This document shows positions 22,939 to 32,028 of a DNA stretch of 38,865 bases, in pieces. The notes under the pieces are model-generated. The model was not told where the DNA came from. It did no database searches and saw only the letters and a list, made by a program, of their open reading frames with translations. This DNA comes from Klebsiella pneumoniae (GTDB taxonomy: Bacteria; Pseudomonadota; Gammaproteobacteria; Ga0077536), in the NCBI GenBank assembly GCA_945861225.1, contig CAMATU010000010.1, positions 1-38,865 of the forward strand. The letters are read 5' to 3'. Position 1 is the stretch's first letter. Every line of letters starts with the position of its first letter. A program made the translations under genes and the position numbers.

Positions 22939-24420
22939 TTAGGAACTGAAGACAAAATCCGCCCTTTCCGGGTGCCGCATTTCGCGCTCGAAGCGCTCGA
23001 AACTCCACGGCCACATCGCGGCATTGCCGTGCTTATCCTGATACCAACTCCGGCACCCTGTCACCCACACGGTATTCTTCATCGCTTCCTTAACAGCGAG
23101 ATTAAAGCGCCGGGTGGCGTCTGCCGTAGGCTCGATGGTACGGCATTCGCCAGCACGCAGCGGTGCCAGAAGTTGTTGAATGTAATTGAACTGGAGCTCC
23201 GCGATCAGGATTAATGAAAAATTCCCGATGGGACTATTCGGTCCCACTAATGTGAAAAAATTCGGAAAGCCCGGAATCGCCACCGAACGATAGGCTTGAT
23301 TTCCTGCCGCCCACGCCTCGTTCAACGAGACACCGCTGGGACCCATAATCTCCAGCGGACGCATGAAGGCGTGCCCATCAAAGCCGGTGGCATATACCAG
23401 CACGTCCAGTTCGTGAAGTTCACCGTCTGCGGTGCGCACACCACGCGCTTCAATCTTTTCAATGGGCTGGGTCACCAGACGTGCCGCAGGGTGCTGAATC
23501 GCCGGATAGAAGGTGTCGGACATGATCAGCCGTTTGCAGGCGACCTGGTAATCCGGGGTGAGCTGGTATCTGAGTAAGGGATCTTGCACGTTTTGAAGAT
23601 TCGCCTTGCAGAGCTCTTCGAGCCGCTGCATCTGCTCGCGATCACCAATCACCGCGCGCGCAAAGGTATTTTGAAAACGCTTTCCCCAGAATTCGTAGGT
23701 TTCGCGCATACGCTGATGCGAGTTACGGAAGACATTGCGTTCTTCCTCGGAATACGGCGTGTTGGGCAGGGGCAGTATCCACTGCGGCGTGCGCTGGAAT
23801 AAGGTTAGGCGCTGCACCTTGGGCACCAAGGCCGGCACAATTTGAATACCGGTAGCGCCGGTGCCAATGATCCCAATGCGACGCCCTGCCAAGGGGATTT
23901 CGTGATCCCAGCGCGCACTGTGAAAGCTGGCACCCGCGAATCGTTCGCGACCGGCGATGTCGGGAAACACAGGATGGTGTAACACGCCAGTCGCCGCGAT
24001 TACGACATCTGCACTGTCCTGCAGGCCCTCACGCGTGGTGAGTTCCCATCGCCCCTGCCGAAATTCTGCGCGCACGACTTCCTGACTAAAACGAATCAGC
24101 TTCGGCAGTTGATGTTTAGCAGCGACTTTCTCGAAGTAGGCCCGAATTTCCGCGCCAGGCGCAAAGAATTGGCTCCACTCCGGGTTTAACTCAAACGAAT
24201 ACGCGTAATGATGGGACGGCACGTCGCAGGATAAGCCTGGATAGGTGTTGTCGCGCCAGGTGCCGCCGAGCTGCGCTGCCTTTTCATAGATCGTGAGGTT
24301 GTGAAAGCCTGCTTCTTTAAGTTTGATGCCGGCTAAGATTCCGGACATCCCGGCACCAATCACCACCACCCGCAAATCGCGCGCACCCGCACTCTGCCCC
24401 GCATGCGCCGCTCTAGTCAC
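22939..24420 (-). CDS. Flavin-binding Baeyer-Villiger-type monooxygenase
   Basis: A 493-residue FAD/NADPH monooxygenase. Two Rossmann motifs, GAGMSG (22-27) and GTGATG (186-191), flank the type I BVMO fingerprint FAGASFHSARWD (161-172, FxGxxxHxxxWD). Such enzymes insert oxygen next to a ketone to give esters or lactones; some act on steroids or alkyl ketones. GTG at 24420 is preferred because GGGAGAG lies 7 nt upstream; TTG at 24438 would add six residues. Downstream of the DUF2058 gene on the same strand. Substrate unknown. Confidence 0.9.
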   Translation of the reverse strand: MTRAAHAGQSAGARDLRVVVIGAGMSGILAGIKLKEAGFHNLTIYEKAAQLGGTWRDNTYPGLSCDVPSHHYAYSFELNPEWSQFFAPGAEIRAYFEKVAAKHQLPKLIRFSQEVVRAEFRQGRWELTTREGLQDSADVVIAATGVLHHPVFPDIAGRERFAGASFHSARWDHEIPLAGRRIGIIGTGATGIQIVPALVPKVQRLTLFQRTPQWILPLPNTPYSEEERNVFRNSHQRMRETYEFWGKRFQNTFARAVIGDREQMQRLEELCKANLQNVQDPLLRYQLTPDYQVACKRLIMSDTFYPAIQHPAARLVTQPIEKIEARGVRTADGELHELDVLVYATGFDGHAFMRPLEIMGPSGVSLNEAWAAGNQAYRSVAIPGFPNFFTLVGPNSPIGNFSLILIAELQFNYIQQLLAPLRAGECRTIEPTADATRRFNLAVKEAMKNTVWVTGCRSWYQDKHGNAAMWPWSFERFEREMRHPERADFVFSS

Positions 24421-24507
24421 CCAGCTCTCCCGTCTCAATACAACCTGGAATCAATATTTTTCTGAGCGCGCCATTCCGTGGCTGTCATCCTGCGGCAAAG
24501 ACGCGGC

Positions 24508-25053
24508 TCACCAGCGCAGATCGTCGGGGATCGGGTGCGCCGCATAGGCCGGATCGAGCTCGACCGGCTGAGAGTCCTGGCGCGCGACCACCACGTACTC
24601 GGGCGCCTTAGCGGCAATGCCCGTCGCGGTTAGCGTTGGCACCACTGCATAACGGGTTCGCAGACGTACGATTGCCAATTCGCCGGAAGTAAGTCCCGCA
24701 TGCGTTTCTGCAGTGACATAAATCCGACCGACTTTGGTGCCGTCAACAAAATTGTAGACCTCGTCGCCGTCGTTATGGCGGCGCCGATTCTCCTTAATCA
24801 CCTGCACGATTTCTCGTTCAAGCACGCGGCGCGCTGATTGAGCTTCCTTCTTGAGGGCTACGGGATCGGTCTTGGTCGCCCGGACTGCCGGTGTCGGCGG
24901 GGCGACTTTCGGCGGTGGCTGCGGGATGTTTTTGGTGGGCCGCTTCGTAGGTGCGGCACTCCGTTCGCGCCGCTTATCGCGTGCCACGTCGTCCAGCCGC
25001 TTCTCATCCACCAAGCCGGCCTTCAACAGTTGCTCATGCAGGGCATTACGCAT
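24508..25053 (-). CDS. DUF2058 family protein (YaiL-like)
   Basis: A 181-residue protein of the YaiL/DUF2058 family, described as nucleoprotein or polynucleotide-associated. It begins MRNALHEQLLKAGLVDEKRL, typical of the family, followed by a basic, proline-rich linker (IPQPPPKVAPPTPAV) and a C-terminal domain with EVYNFVDGTKVGRIYV and an ending HPIPDDLRW. The ATG at 25053 has GAGGG 6 nt upstream. Function is not established. It lies between the BVMO and P450 genes on the same strand, probably as its own unit. Confidence 0.87.
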   Translation of the reverse strand: MRNALHEQLLKAGLVDEKRLDDVARDKRRERSAAPTKRPTKNIPQPPPKVAPPTPAVRATKTDPVALKKEAQSARRVLEREIVQVIKENRRRHNDGDEVYNFVDGTKVGRIYVTAETHAGLTSGELAIVRLRTRYAVVPTLTATGIAAKAPEYVVVARQDSQPVELDPAYAAHPIPDDLRW

Positions 25054-25226
25054 GCTTTTCCCTCTTTGGACCAGGTTCGGCGCGACGCGCCCGAGGGCAA
25101 GATTAGCGTGAGCGATGGGGTTTATGCCACCGCTTGTCGCGCAACTTATCGAGATCTGGGATGGTACACGCGCTGGCGCGGGAGCCGTTGAACCAGAGGG
25201 CCAGTCCTGCGCGACCCTTCACCCAC

Positions 25227-26651
25227 TCACCTCCGTCGTTTGAACTTCACCCACAGATTGGTGGGGCTCATGGTGAAGGCGAACAACTCTTCGACCACCT
25301 GCCCTTGATTGGCAAGTTCGACCTCGAAATTGCGGCACAGCATCGCGAGCACCACTTTAATCTCAAGCAACGCCAGATTGCGCCCGGGACAGAAGCGTGG
25401 TCCACCCCCGAACGGAATAAACGCTTTCTGATTGTGGACTCGATTCTCTGGCTGACTTTTCTCAAGCCAGCGATCCAGTACGAATTCGGTGGGACGCGAG
25501 AAGTTCTCTGCACTGGTCGCGATCCGCCGCGACAACAGAATAATCGCGGTACCGGGGGGAATATTCACGCCCGCCACCTCCACCAAGGCCTTGGCCTCGG
25601 AGACCAGAATTGGCGCCACCGGCTTCAGGCGCATGGTTTCATTGGCAAAAGCCTCGATGAGCGGGAAGCGCTGCGCATCCTGATGATGTTCCGGGACTTC
25701 AGCCACGCCCAGCACGCCGTCTACTTCCGTCCGAACGCGCAGGAAGAGATCTGGGAAATCAGTGAAAAATTTAATCGCCCAAGCCAGCGTATTGGCCGTG
25801 GTATCTTCTCCGGCCAACAGCAAGGTGAACACGTTGGCAATGATGTCTGCATCGGAGAACGGCAGGTTCTCCGCTTCTTGGGCAGCGATCATGGCCTCGA
25901 GAAAATTGGTAGGCGCGTGCAGAAGTTCAGGGTTCGCCGCCAAACGCTGACGGCAGCTCGCCACTATCTCGCCGATCTGGTCTTGGATAGCGGTAACGGC
26001 CTGATCCAGTTCGCGATCCTTGGCGAGCCGGACATACCGCCAGTAAGGGAATGGCGCACCTAAACGGCGATTGAGCATCGGGAAAACTTTATCCAGCTGC
26101 TGCTGGATAATGGGGCCATCGGTTTCCAAGGTATTGAAATCGATGCCGAAGGCAAGTTGGGTCGTGATATCCACCGTAAAGCGCATCAATTCCTCACACA
26201 AATCGACCGCCTGCCCGGCATCGGCTGCACGCTCCCAGCGCCGTTGCAAGCGTTGGGTGGTCGCGCGCATTGAGGCATAGAATTCATGCAGATGAGCCGA
26301 GTTCAGCGCAGTAATTACAATCTTCCGTTGCCGCCGCCAATTGTCGTCATCCGCCGAAAACACGCCGTTAAATCCTAGTTCGTCGAAAATCTGTTCAAGG
26401 GCGACCCGCCGGCCGAACAAGTGCGGTCGTTCGCGCAACAGAAAGCTCGCCGCCTCGACATCGCTTACGACCACAAACTGATGGGGCCCGAGCGCGACTC
26501 GATAAACAGCGCCGAATTCCTCCGCCCAGCGTTCAAGCTGGCGGTGAAACTCGCGGAAATCAATTTGAGGGTAGTTGCCGAGGAGCGGCCACCCTTTGGG
26601 GCCAGTGAGATCGGCGATTGAGCGGGGCGCAGCAGTCAGCACAGTCGACAT
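25227..26651 (-). CDS. Cytochrome P450
   Basis: A 474-residue soluble P450 with no membrane anchor. It has the I-helix oxygen-activation motif AGEDTT (280-285), the ExxR pair E338/R341 in NETMR, and the haem loop FGGGPRFCPGRN with thiolate ligand C421. The proline-rich N-terminal LTGPKGWPLLGN is typical. AAAGGAG lies 6 nt before the ATG. Sequence style recalls bacterial CYP102-like/fatty-acid or terpene hydroxylases more than class I camphor-type enzymes, but there is no fused reductase and no ferredoxin gene next to it. The redox partner must be elsewhere. Substrate unknown. Confidence 0.93.
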   Translation of the reverse strand: MSTVLTAAPRSIADLTGPKGWPLLGNYPQIDFREFHRQLERWAEEFGAVYRVALGPHQFVVVSDVEAASFLLRERPHLFGRRVALEQIFDELGFNGVFSADDDNWRRQRKIVITALNSAHLHEFYASMRATTQRLQRRWERAADAGQAVDLCEELMRFTVDITTQLAFGIDFNTLETDGPIIQQQLDKVFPMLNRRLGAPFPYWRYVRLAKDRELDQAVTAIQDQIGEIVASCRQRLAANPELLHAPTNFLEAMIAAQEAENLPFSDADIIANVFTLLLAGEDTTANTLAWAIKFFTDFPDLFLRVRTEVDGVLGVAEVPEHHQDAQRFPLIEAFANETMRLKPVAPILVSEAKALVEVAGVNIPPGTAIILLSRRIATSAENFSRPTEFVLDRWLEKSQPENRVHNQKAFIPFGGGPRFCPGRNLALLEIKVVLAMLCRNFEVELANQGQVVEELFAFTMSPTNLWVKFKRRR

Positions 26652-26811
26652 CGTAATCTCCTTTGAGCACTCAGCGTTCTCCTAATTCTGCACCAGCCAG
26701 TACAGGATGTCTCGAACTCACTGCAACGCAATTTGCGCCAGCATCCAGCATGAGATTGCCGCGCCCACCCTCGTCAAACTCGTCCTCCGCACGCCAGCCG
26801 TCTCACAAAAT

Positions 26812-26827
26812 CCACAGCATATTGTGG
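26812..26827. promoter_or_regulatory. Candidate upstream activator site (palindrome) for the sigma-54 promoter
   Basis: CCACA-GCATAT-TGTGG is a 5+5 bp palindrome about 80 bp upstream of the -24 element of the prkA promoter, a distance usual for enhancer-binding-protein sites. A second short palindrome, CCTAT-ATTCAGG-ATAGG, follows near 26847. Neither matches the NtrC consensus well. The binder is unknown. Confidence 0.35.
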
Positions 26828-26902
26828 TTGAATGTCCAGTTAGCGCCTATATTCAGGATAGGTTGTTCCGTCCTTTGGTATTTTTTTATTGGCCGATGCA
26901 AC

Positions 26903-26918
26903 TGGCATAGGCTTTGCA
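26903..26918 (+). promoter_or_regulatory. Sigma-54 (RpoN) promoter of the prkA operon
   Basis: TGGCATAGGCTTTGCA has the invariant GG at -24 and GC at -12 with 10 bp between, and the TTGCA half of the consensus. It lies 120 bp upstream of the prkA ATG in a 386-bp gap that has no gene. In E. coli the yeaGH operon is also controlled through sigma-54/NtrC, which supports the call. The rest of the gap (26652-26900) holds the P450 promoter region and the palindromes noted; nothing else is recognised. Confidence 0.82.
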
Positions 26919-27037
26919 TTGTCTTAACGCTTAAGGAGGTCATCGCGGCGTTCGGCCGAAGAAGACCCATAAAAATCGGGCACTGGTTGAACTGTCACGA
27001 GGACCCTCACGGTATTTAAACAAGTGAGGCTGCGACT

Positions 27038-28960
27038 ATGACGATTTTCGACAAGTACCAGGCGCGCTATGAGCACGCCCAGGAAACGGAGCTTTCCATA
27101 CACGAGTATCTGGCGCAATGTCGTCAGGATCCGGTTACGTACGCGACGGCTGCCGAACGGATGTTGCTTGCCATCGGGCAACCTGAAGTCATCGATACGC
27201 GTAAAGACGTGCATCTCTCACGCCTCTTCTCCAACAAACTGATCAGAGTCTATCCCGCGTTTCGCGAATTTTACGGGATGGAAGAAACCATCGAGCAAAT
27301 TGTTGCCTACTTCCGCCATGCCGCGCAGGGCCTGGAAGAACGCAAACAAATCCTCTACCTGTTAGGTCCCGTCGGCGGCGGAAAATCCTCGCTCGCTGAG
27401 AAACTTAAATCGCTGATGGAACTGATTCCGTTCTATGCGCTCAAGGGATCGCCGGTTAACGAGTCTCCCCTGGCTCTGTTCTCACCCACCGAAGATGGCG
27501 CGATTTTAGAAGAGGACTATGGCATTCCACGTCGTTATTTAAGCGGGTTGATGTCACCGTGGGCGGTCAAGCGCCTGCACGAATTCAACGGCGATATTTC
27601 GAAATTCAAAATCGTCAAGCGCTACCCCTCAGTACTGCGCCAAATCGGGATCGCGAAAACCGAGCCTGGCGACGAGAACAATCAGGACATCTCGTCCCTG
27701 GTGGGTAAGGTGGATATCCGCATGCTGGAGCATTTCGCGCAGAGCGATCCCGACGCCTATGCCTTTTCCGGGGGGCTATGTCTGGCTAACCAGGGCCTGC
27801 TGGAATTCGTCGAAATGTTCAAAGCACCTATTAAAGTGCTGCATCCGCTACTCACCGCCACGCAGGAAGGCAACTACAAAGGCACTGAGGGACTCTCAGC
27901 GATCCCCTTCGAAGGCATCATCCTCGCCCATTCGAATGAGTCGGAATGGTTGGCGTTCAAAAACAACCGGAACAATGAGGCCTTCCTCGATCGCATCTAC
28001 ATCGTCAAGGTGCCGTACTGCACGCGCGTTTCGGAAGAGGTCAAGATTTATCAGAAGCTGCTGCACAGCAGCTCTTTGGCTGCCACGCCCTGCGCGCCGG
28101 GCACCTTGGAGATGATGGCCCAGTTCGCGGTGTTGTCGCGCCTGAAAGATCCCGAAAACTCGAATCTGTACTCCAAACTGCGCGTATACGACGGCGAAAA
28201 TCTCAAGGACACTGATCCCAAAGCCAAGAGCTACCAGGAGTATCGGGATTATGCCGGTGTCGATGAAGGCATGACCGGGCTGTCCACCCGTTTCGCGTTC
28301 AAGATACTGTCCAAGACTTTTAATTTCGATCACGGTGAAATCGCTGCGAATCCCGTACACCTGATGTACACGTTGGAGCAGGCTATTGAGCGCGAGCAAT
28401 TCGCGAAAGAAGTCGAAGAAAAATACCTGGCCCATCTAAAAGGATATCTCGCTACGCGCTACGCGGAATTGATCGGCAAGGAAATCCAGACGGCCTACCT
28501 GGAATCGTATTCCGAATATGGCCAGAACATCTTCGACCGCTATGTCACCTACGCTGACTACTGGATCCAGGATGAGGATTATCGGGATCCGGACACCGGC
28601 GAGATTTTTGATCGTGGCTCGCTGAACAACGAGCTTGAGAAAATCGAAAAGCCCGCCGGCATCAGTAACCCTAAAGACTTCCGCAACGAAATCGTAAATT
28701 TCGTGCTGCGCGCGCGCGCGAATCACGAGGGGAAAAACCCCACCTGGACAAGCTACGAGAAGCTGCGCGAGGTGATAGAGAAGAAAATGTTTTCAAATAC
28801 CGAAGACCTGCTGCCGGTCATTTCTTTCAACACGAAAGGCTCAGCCGACGAGCAAAAGAAGCACCAGAATTTTGTTTCTCGCATGGTGACCAAGGGTTAC
28901 ACCGAGAAGCAGGTGCGTCTGTTGTGTGAATGGTATTTACGCGTCCGCAAATCGGCTTGA
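27038..28960 (+). CDS. prkA: PrkA family serine protein kinase (YeaG-like)
   Basis: A 640-residue PrkA protein. The N-terminal AAA-type domain has Walker A GPVGGGKSS (110-118), preceded by EETIEQIVAYFRHAAQGLEE. The C-terminal half holds the PrkA kinase-like domain. Start MTIFDKYQARYE and the ISNPKDFRNEIVNFVLRARA segment are highly characteristic. GAGG precedes the ATG. It opens a three-gene operon (prkA, yeaH, spoVR) behind a sigma-54 promoter. In enterics the homologue YeaG is linked to nutrient starvation, persistence and stress adaptation; targets are largely unknown. Gene spacing downstream is 5 bp. Confidence 0.96.
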   Translation: MTIFDKYQARYEHAQETELSIHEYLAQCRQDPVTYATAAERMLLAIGQPEVIDTRKDVHLSRLFSNKLIRVYPAFREFYGMEETIEQIVAYFRHAAQGLEERKQILYLLGPVGGGKSSLAEKLKSLMELIPFYALKGSPVNESPLALFSPTEDGAILEEDYGIPRRYLSGLMSPWAVKRLHEFNGDISKFKIVKRYPSVLRQIGIAKTEPGDENNQDISSLVGKVDIRMLEHFAQSDPDAYAFSGGLCLANQGLLEFVEMFKAPIKVLHPLLTATQEGNYKGTEGLSAIPFEGIILAHSNESEWLAFKNNRNNEAFLDRIYIVKVPYCTRVSEEVKIYQKLLHSSSLAATPCAPGTLEMMAQFAVLSRLKDPENSNLYSKLRVYDGENLKDTDPKAKSYQEYRDYAGVDEGMTGLSTRFAFKILSKTFNFDHGEIAANPVHLMYTLEQAIEREQFAKEVEEKYLAHLKGYLATRYAELIGKEIQTAYLESYSEYGQNIFDRYVTYADYWIQDEDYRDPDTGEIFDRGSLNNELEKIEKPAGISNPKDFRNEIVNFVLRARANHEGKNPTWTSYEKLREVIEKKMFSNTEDLLPVISFNTKGSADEQKKHQNFVSRMVTKGYTEKQVRLLCEWYLRVRKSA

Positions 28961-28965
28961 AGTGC

Positions 28966-30210
28966 ATGAACAATATCGTCGATCGCCGCTTGAATGGCCG
29001 CAACAAAAGCGCCGTAAATCGCGCGCGCTTTGTGCGTCGCTACAAAGCGCAAATTAAGGAGGTGGTCGCGGAGGCCATCAACAAGCGCTCCATTAGAGAC
29101 CTGGAACGGGGCGAAAGAGTCGATCTACCCCGCCAGGACACCGGCGAGCCTTTCTTTCACCACGCACCCGGTGGGCGCCGCGAGGCAGTCCATCCCGGCA
29201 ATCGCGAATACGCGGCAGGCGACCACCTGCCGCGCCCGAGTGGCGGCAAGGGACAGGGAAGTAACGCTAGTGACAGTGGTGAAGGTGAGGATGACTTCAG
29301 TTTCGTCCTCACGCGGGAGGAATTTCTAGGATTCTTTTTCGACGATCTCGCGTTGCCTGATTTGGTGAAGACGCAACTCACAAGGCTCCCGGAATACACC
29401 CGAATTCGCGCGGGCTACACCACCAGCGGCGTGCCGACCAATCTTAATGTGGTGCGGTCGCTCAAGAGTGCCGCCATGCGTCGGCATACCTTGCAGGCGC
29501 CTTATGCGCGCGCGTTGCGCGAGACGGTTGAGCGCCTCGAAGAGGAGGTTGACGACGAACGCCGGGCAGTGCTTGAGCTGGAACGTACGCGCTTGACGGG
29601 GCGGGTTCGCGCCGTGCCGTTCATCGATACCATCGACCTGCGTTACAATCATCGCATCAAACAACCAAGACCAACCACCCAGGCGGTGATGTTCTGCCTG
29701 ATGGATGTCTCGGGATCCATGGACCAGGAACGGAAGGAGATGGCCAAGCGCTTTTTTGCACTGCTCTATTTATTCCTTACCCGGGTTTACGCACGCACTG
29801 AAGTGGTGTTTATTCGGCACCATACACAGGCGGCAGAAGTCGGCGAAGAAGACTTCTTCAGCGCCCGCGATACCGGTGGCACGGTGGTCTCCACTGCGCT
29901 GGCGTTGATGGACGAGATAATTCAGGCCCGCTATAACAGCGGCGATTGGAACATCTACGGCGCCCAAGCATCCGATGGTGACAACTGGCATACCGACTCT
30001 GGCCATTGTCGCGACTTGTTGGCCCAGCAGATCCTGCCCAAAGTCCAGCACTTCGCCTATGTCCAAGTCGGTGCGGCGGAGGAGCAAGGGCTGTGGCAAG
30101 CTTACGCGGAACTCGCCGCCACGAGCCCCAAGCTCGCCTTGCAGAAGGCCCTGTCAGTGGCCGAGATTTACCCCGTGTTCCGGCAATTCTTTGCCAGCAA
30201 GCACGCCTGA
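28966..30210 (+). CDS. yeaH: YeaH/YhbH family protein (DUF444, VWA-like)
   Basis: A 414-residue DUF444 protein. It starts MNNIVDRRLNGRNKSAVNRARF, has a glycine/serine-rich linker (GGKGQGSNASDSGEGEDD) near residues 95-113, and a C-terminal von Willebrand A-like domain with the MIDAS motif DVSGSMD. The ATG at 28966 is 5 bp after prkA; an earlier in-frame ATG at 28930 overlaps prkA and lacks homology. The protein works with the PrkA kinase, and the VWA domain suggests a scaffold. The stop overlaps the spoVR start (TGATG), giving translational coupling. Confidence 0.94.
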   Translation: MNNIVDRRLNGRNKSAVNRARFVRRYKAQIKEVVAEAINKRSIRDLERGERVDLPRQDTGEPFFHHAPGGRREAVHPGNREYAAGDHLPRPSGGKGQGSNASDSGEGEDDFSFVLTREEFLGFFFDDLALPDLVKTQLTRLPEYTRIRAGYTTSGVPTNLNVVRSLKSAAMRRHTLQAPYARALRETVERLEEEVDDERRAVLELERTRLTGRVRAVPFIDTIDLRYNHRIKQPRPTTQAVMFCLMDVSGSMDQERKEMAKRFFALLYLFLTRVYARTEVVFIRHHTQAAEVGEEDFFSARDTGGTVVSTALALMDEIIQARYNSGDWNIYGAQASDGDNWHTDSGHCRDLLAQQILPKVQHFAYVQVGAAEEQGLWQAYAELAATSPKLALQKALSVAEIYPVFRQFFASKHA

Positions 30211-31709
30211 TGAACACGCACCCGATTTCGACCGGTTCTGAGTGGAGCTTCGAGCTGATCGATGCCTATCACCGGGCGATCAACGACGCCGCGCACAAGT
30301 TCAGACTCGAGACCTACCCAAACCAAATCGAAGTCGTCACTGCCGAGCAAATGATGGATGCCTACGCGTCTATCGGCATGCCGATCGGCTACTCGCATTG
30401 GTCCTACGGCAAGGAATTCGTCGCCGTCGAAAATCGTTATCGCCGCGGGCAGATGGGCCTGGCCTACGAGTTAGTGATCAATTCGAATCCGTGTATTGCG
30501 TATCTCATGGAAGAGAACACCATGACGATGCAGGCGTTGGTGATTGCCCATGCCTGCTTCGGTCATAACTCATTTTTCAAGGGCAACTACCTGTTCCGCG
30601 CATGGACCACGGCCGACGCGATCATTGATTACCTGGTCTTTGCGCGGAGCTTTATTCAGGACTGCGAGCAGCGCTACGGCGAAGAAGCGGTCGAGCGTTT
30701 GCTGGATTCCTGTCATGCGCTGCGTAACTACGGAGTGGATCGCTACCAACGTCCGCTCCAACTTTCACTTGATCGCGAAGCCGCCAAACGGCGCGAGCGC
30801 GAGGCGTATCGGCAATCGATAGTCAATGACCTATGGCGCACCCTGCCAACCAAGGGCTCGCTGCCAGCTGCCGAGGGTGAAGCACGCTTTCCGCTCGAGC
30901 CGCAGGAAAATCTGCTGTATTTCATTGAGAAGAACGCGCCCTTACTGGAACCCTGGGAACGGGAGATCATTCGTATCGTGCGCAAACTCGCGCAGTATTT
31001 TTATCCCCAGCGCCAGACCCAAGTGATGAACGAGGGCTGGGCCACGTTCTGGCATTACACCTTGCTGAATCAGTTATACGAGGATGGCTTGGTGGATGAC
31101 GCGTTCATGTTGGAATTTTTGACCTCACACACGAATGTGATACTGCAGCCCGCTTTCGACAGCCCGTACTATCAAGGCATCAATCCTTACGCGTTGGGCT
31201 TCGCGATGATGGGTGACATTCGCCGAATATGCGAAGCGCCAACAGCGGAAGACCGCGCCTGGTTCCCTGGCCTGGCCGGCACTGATTGGGTTACAACCTT
31301 GGATTTCGCGATGCGCAATTTCAAAGACGAGTCCTTTATCGCGCAATACCTGTCACCCAAGCTGATACGCGAGCTACGGCTATTTTCAGTGGTCGATGAT
31401 GATCAGCAGAAAGATTATGAGATCGCGGCGATCCACGACGATCAAGGCTATCGGCGGATTCGGCAGGCGTTGGCGGAACACTACAATTTGGGCAGTCGGG
31501 AACCCGATATTCAGGTGTACGCGGTGGATCGGCGCGGCGATCGCTCACTCCTATTGCGGCATACCCCGCACCAGCGGAAGCCCCTCGGCCAATCTACCGG
31601 CACCGTCCTGGGGCACATCGCGCGCCTATGGGGATTTCCGGTACGCCTCGAAGCGCTGGATGAACACGGCAAATGGGCGTTGATCGGTCACTCGCAACCG
31701 CCGACCTAA
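30210..31709 (+). CDS. SpoVR family protein (YcgB-like)
   Basis: A 499-residue SpoVR/YcgB protein. Characteristic blocks are GMPIGYSHWSYGKEF, NPCIAYLMEENTMTMQ, HACFGHNSFFKGNYLF and QVMNEGWATFWHYTLLNQLY. The conserved His and Glu residues suggest a metal site, but no activity is proven. The ATG at 30210 overlaps the yeaH stop by one base. The prkA-yeaH-spoVR trio is a conserved stress/starvation module in proteobacteria; in Bacillus the homologue affects spore cortex formation. There is no sporulation context here. Confidence 0.95.
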   Translation: MNTHPISTGSEWSFELIDAYHRAINDAAHKFRLETYPNQIEVVTAEQMMDAYASIGMPIGYSHWSYGKEFVAVENRYRRGQMGLAYELVINSNPCIAYLMEENTMTMQALVIAHACFGHNSFFKGNYLFRAWTTADAIIDYLVFARSFIQDCEQRYGEEAVERLLDSCHALRNYGVDRYQRPLQLSLDREAAKRREREAYRQSIVNDLWRTLPTKGSLPAAEGEARFPLEPQENLLYFIEKNAPLLEPWEREIIRIVRKLAQYFYPQRQTQVMNEGWATFWHYTLLNQLYEDGLVDDAFMLEFLTSHTNVILQPAFDSPYYQGINPYALGFAMMGDIRRICEAPTAEDRAWFPGLAGTDWVTTLDFAMRNFKDESFIAQYLSPKLIRELRLFSVVDDDQQKDYEIAAIHDDQGYRRIRQALAEHYNLGSREPDIQVYAVDRRGDRSLLLRHTPHQRKPLGQSTGTVLGHIARLWGFPVRLEALDEHGKWALIGHSQPPT

Positions 31710-31725
31710 CGCCCGGCAGTCAGCG

Positions 31726-31926
31726 CTAACCACTCATCGTCATCTCGAGTGCGGGATCGTCGAAGGCCATGAAGCCGGTATCCAGCAACCCTGCATGGAA
31801 TCCCCCTAAGAAGCGCTGCACCGTACGTTGCAGTCGTTCGGGATCAGGGTTTGCGGCTTGACCTTGCAGGTCACTCGCGCCAGCCTGTGGGTCCAGGGCT
31901 TGGTTTTGAGGATTATCCTTGTTCAT
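31726..31926 (-). CDS. Small hypothetical protein (66 aa)
   Basis: A 66-residue ORF with start MNKDNPQNQALDPQAG, a Gln/Asp/Pro-rich first half and a helical second half (ERLQRTVQRFLGGFHAGLLD). No family recognised, no signal peptide or membrane segment. Its 3' end is 16 bp from the convergent spoVR stop. It is divergent from dinB, about 100 bp from the proposed dinB start. No strong Shine-Dalgarno. The placement between two real genes and a reasonable composition favour a real gene, without proof. Confidence 0.45.
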   Translation of the reverse strand: MNKDNPQNQALDPQAGASDLQGQAANPDPERLQRTVQRFLGGFHAGLLDTGFMAFDDPALEMTMSG

Positions 31927-32028
31927 TACAAATACTCACTGGGTTGTGGAGGCCAGGCATTCGGATCAACAACAGAGCGTATTGTCGAGCGAAAGGACGG
32001 CTGCGAGATTAGAGCGGCCGGGCAGCGA

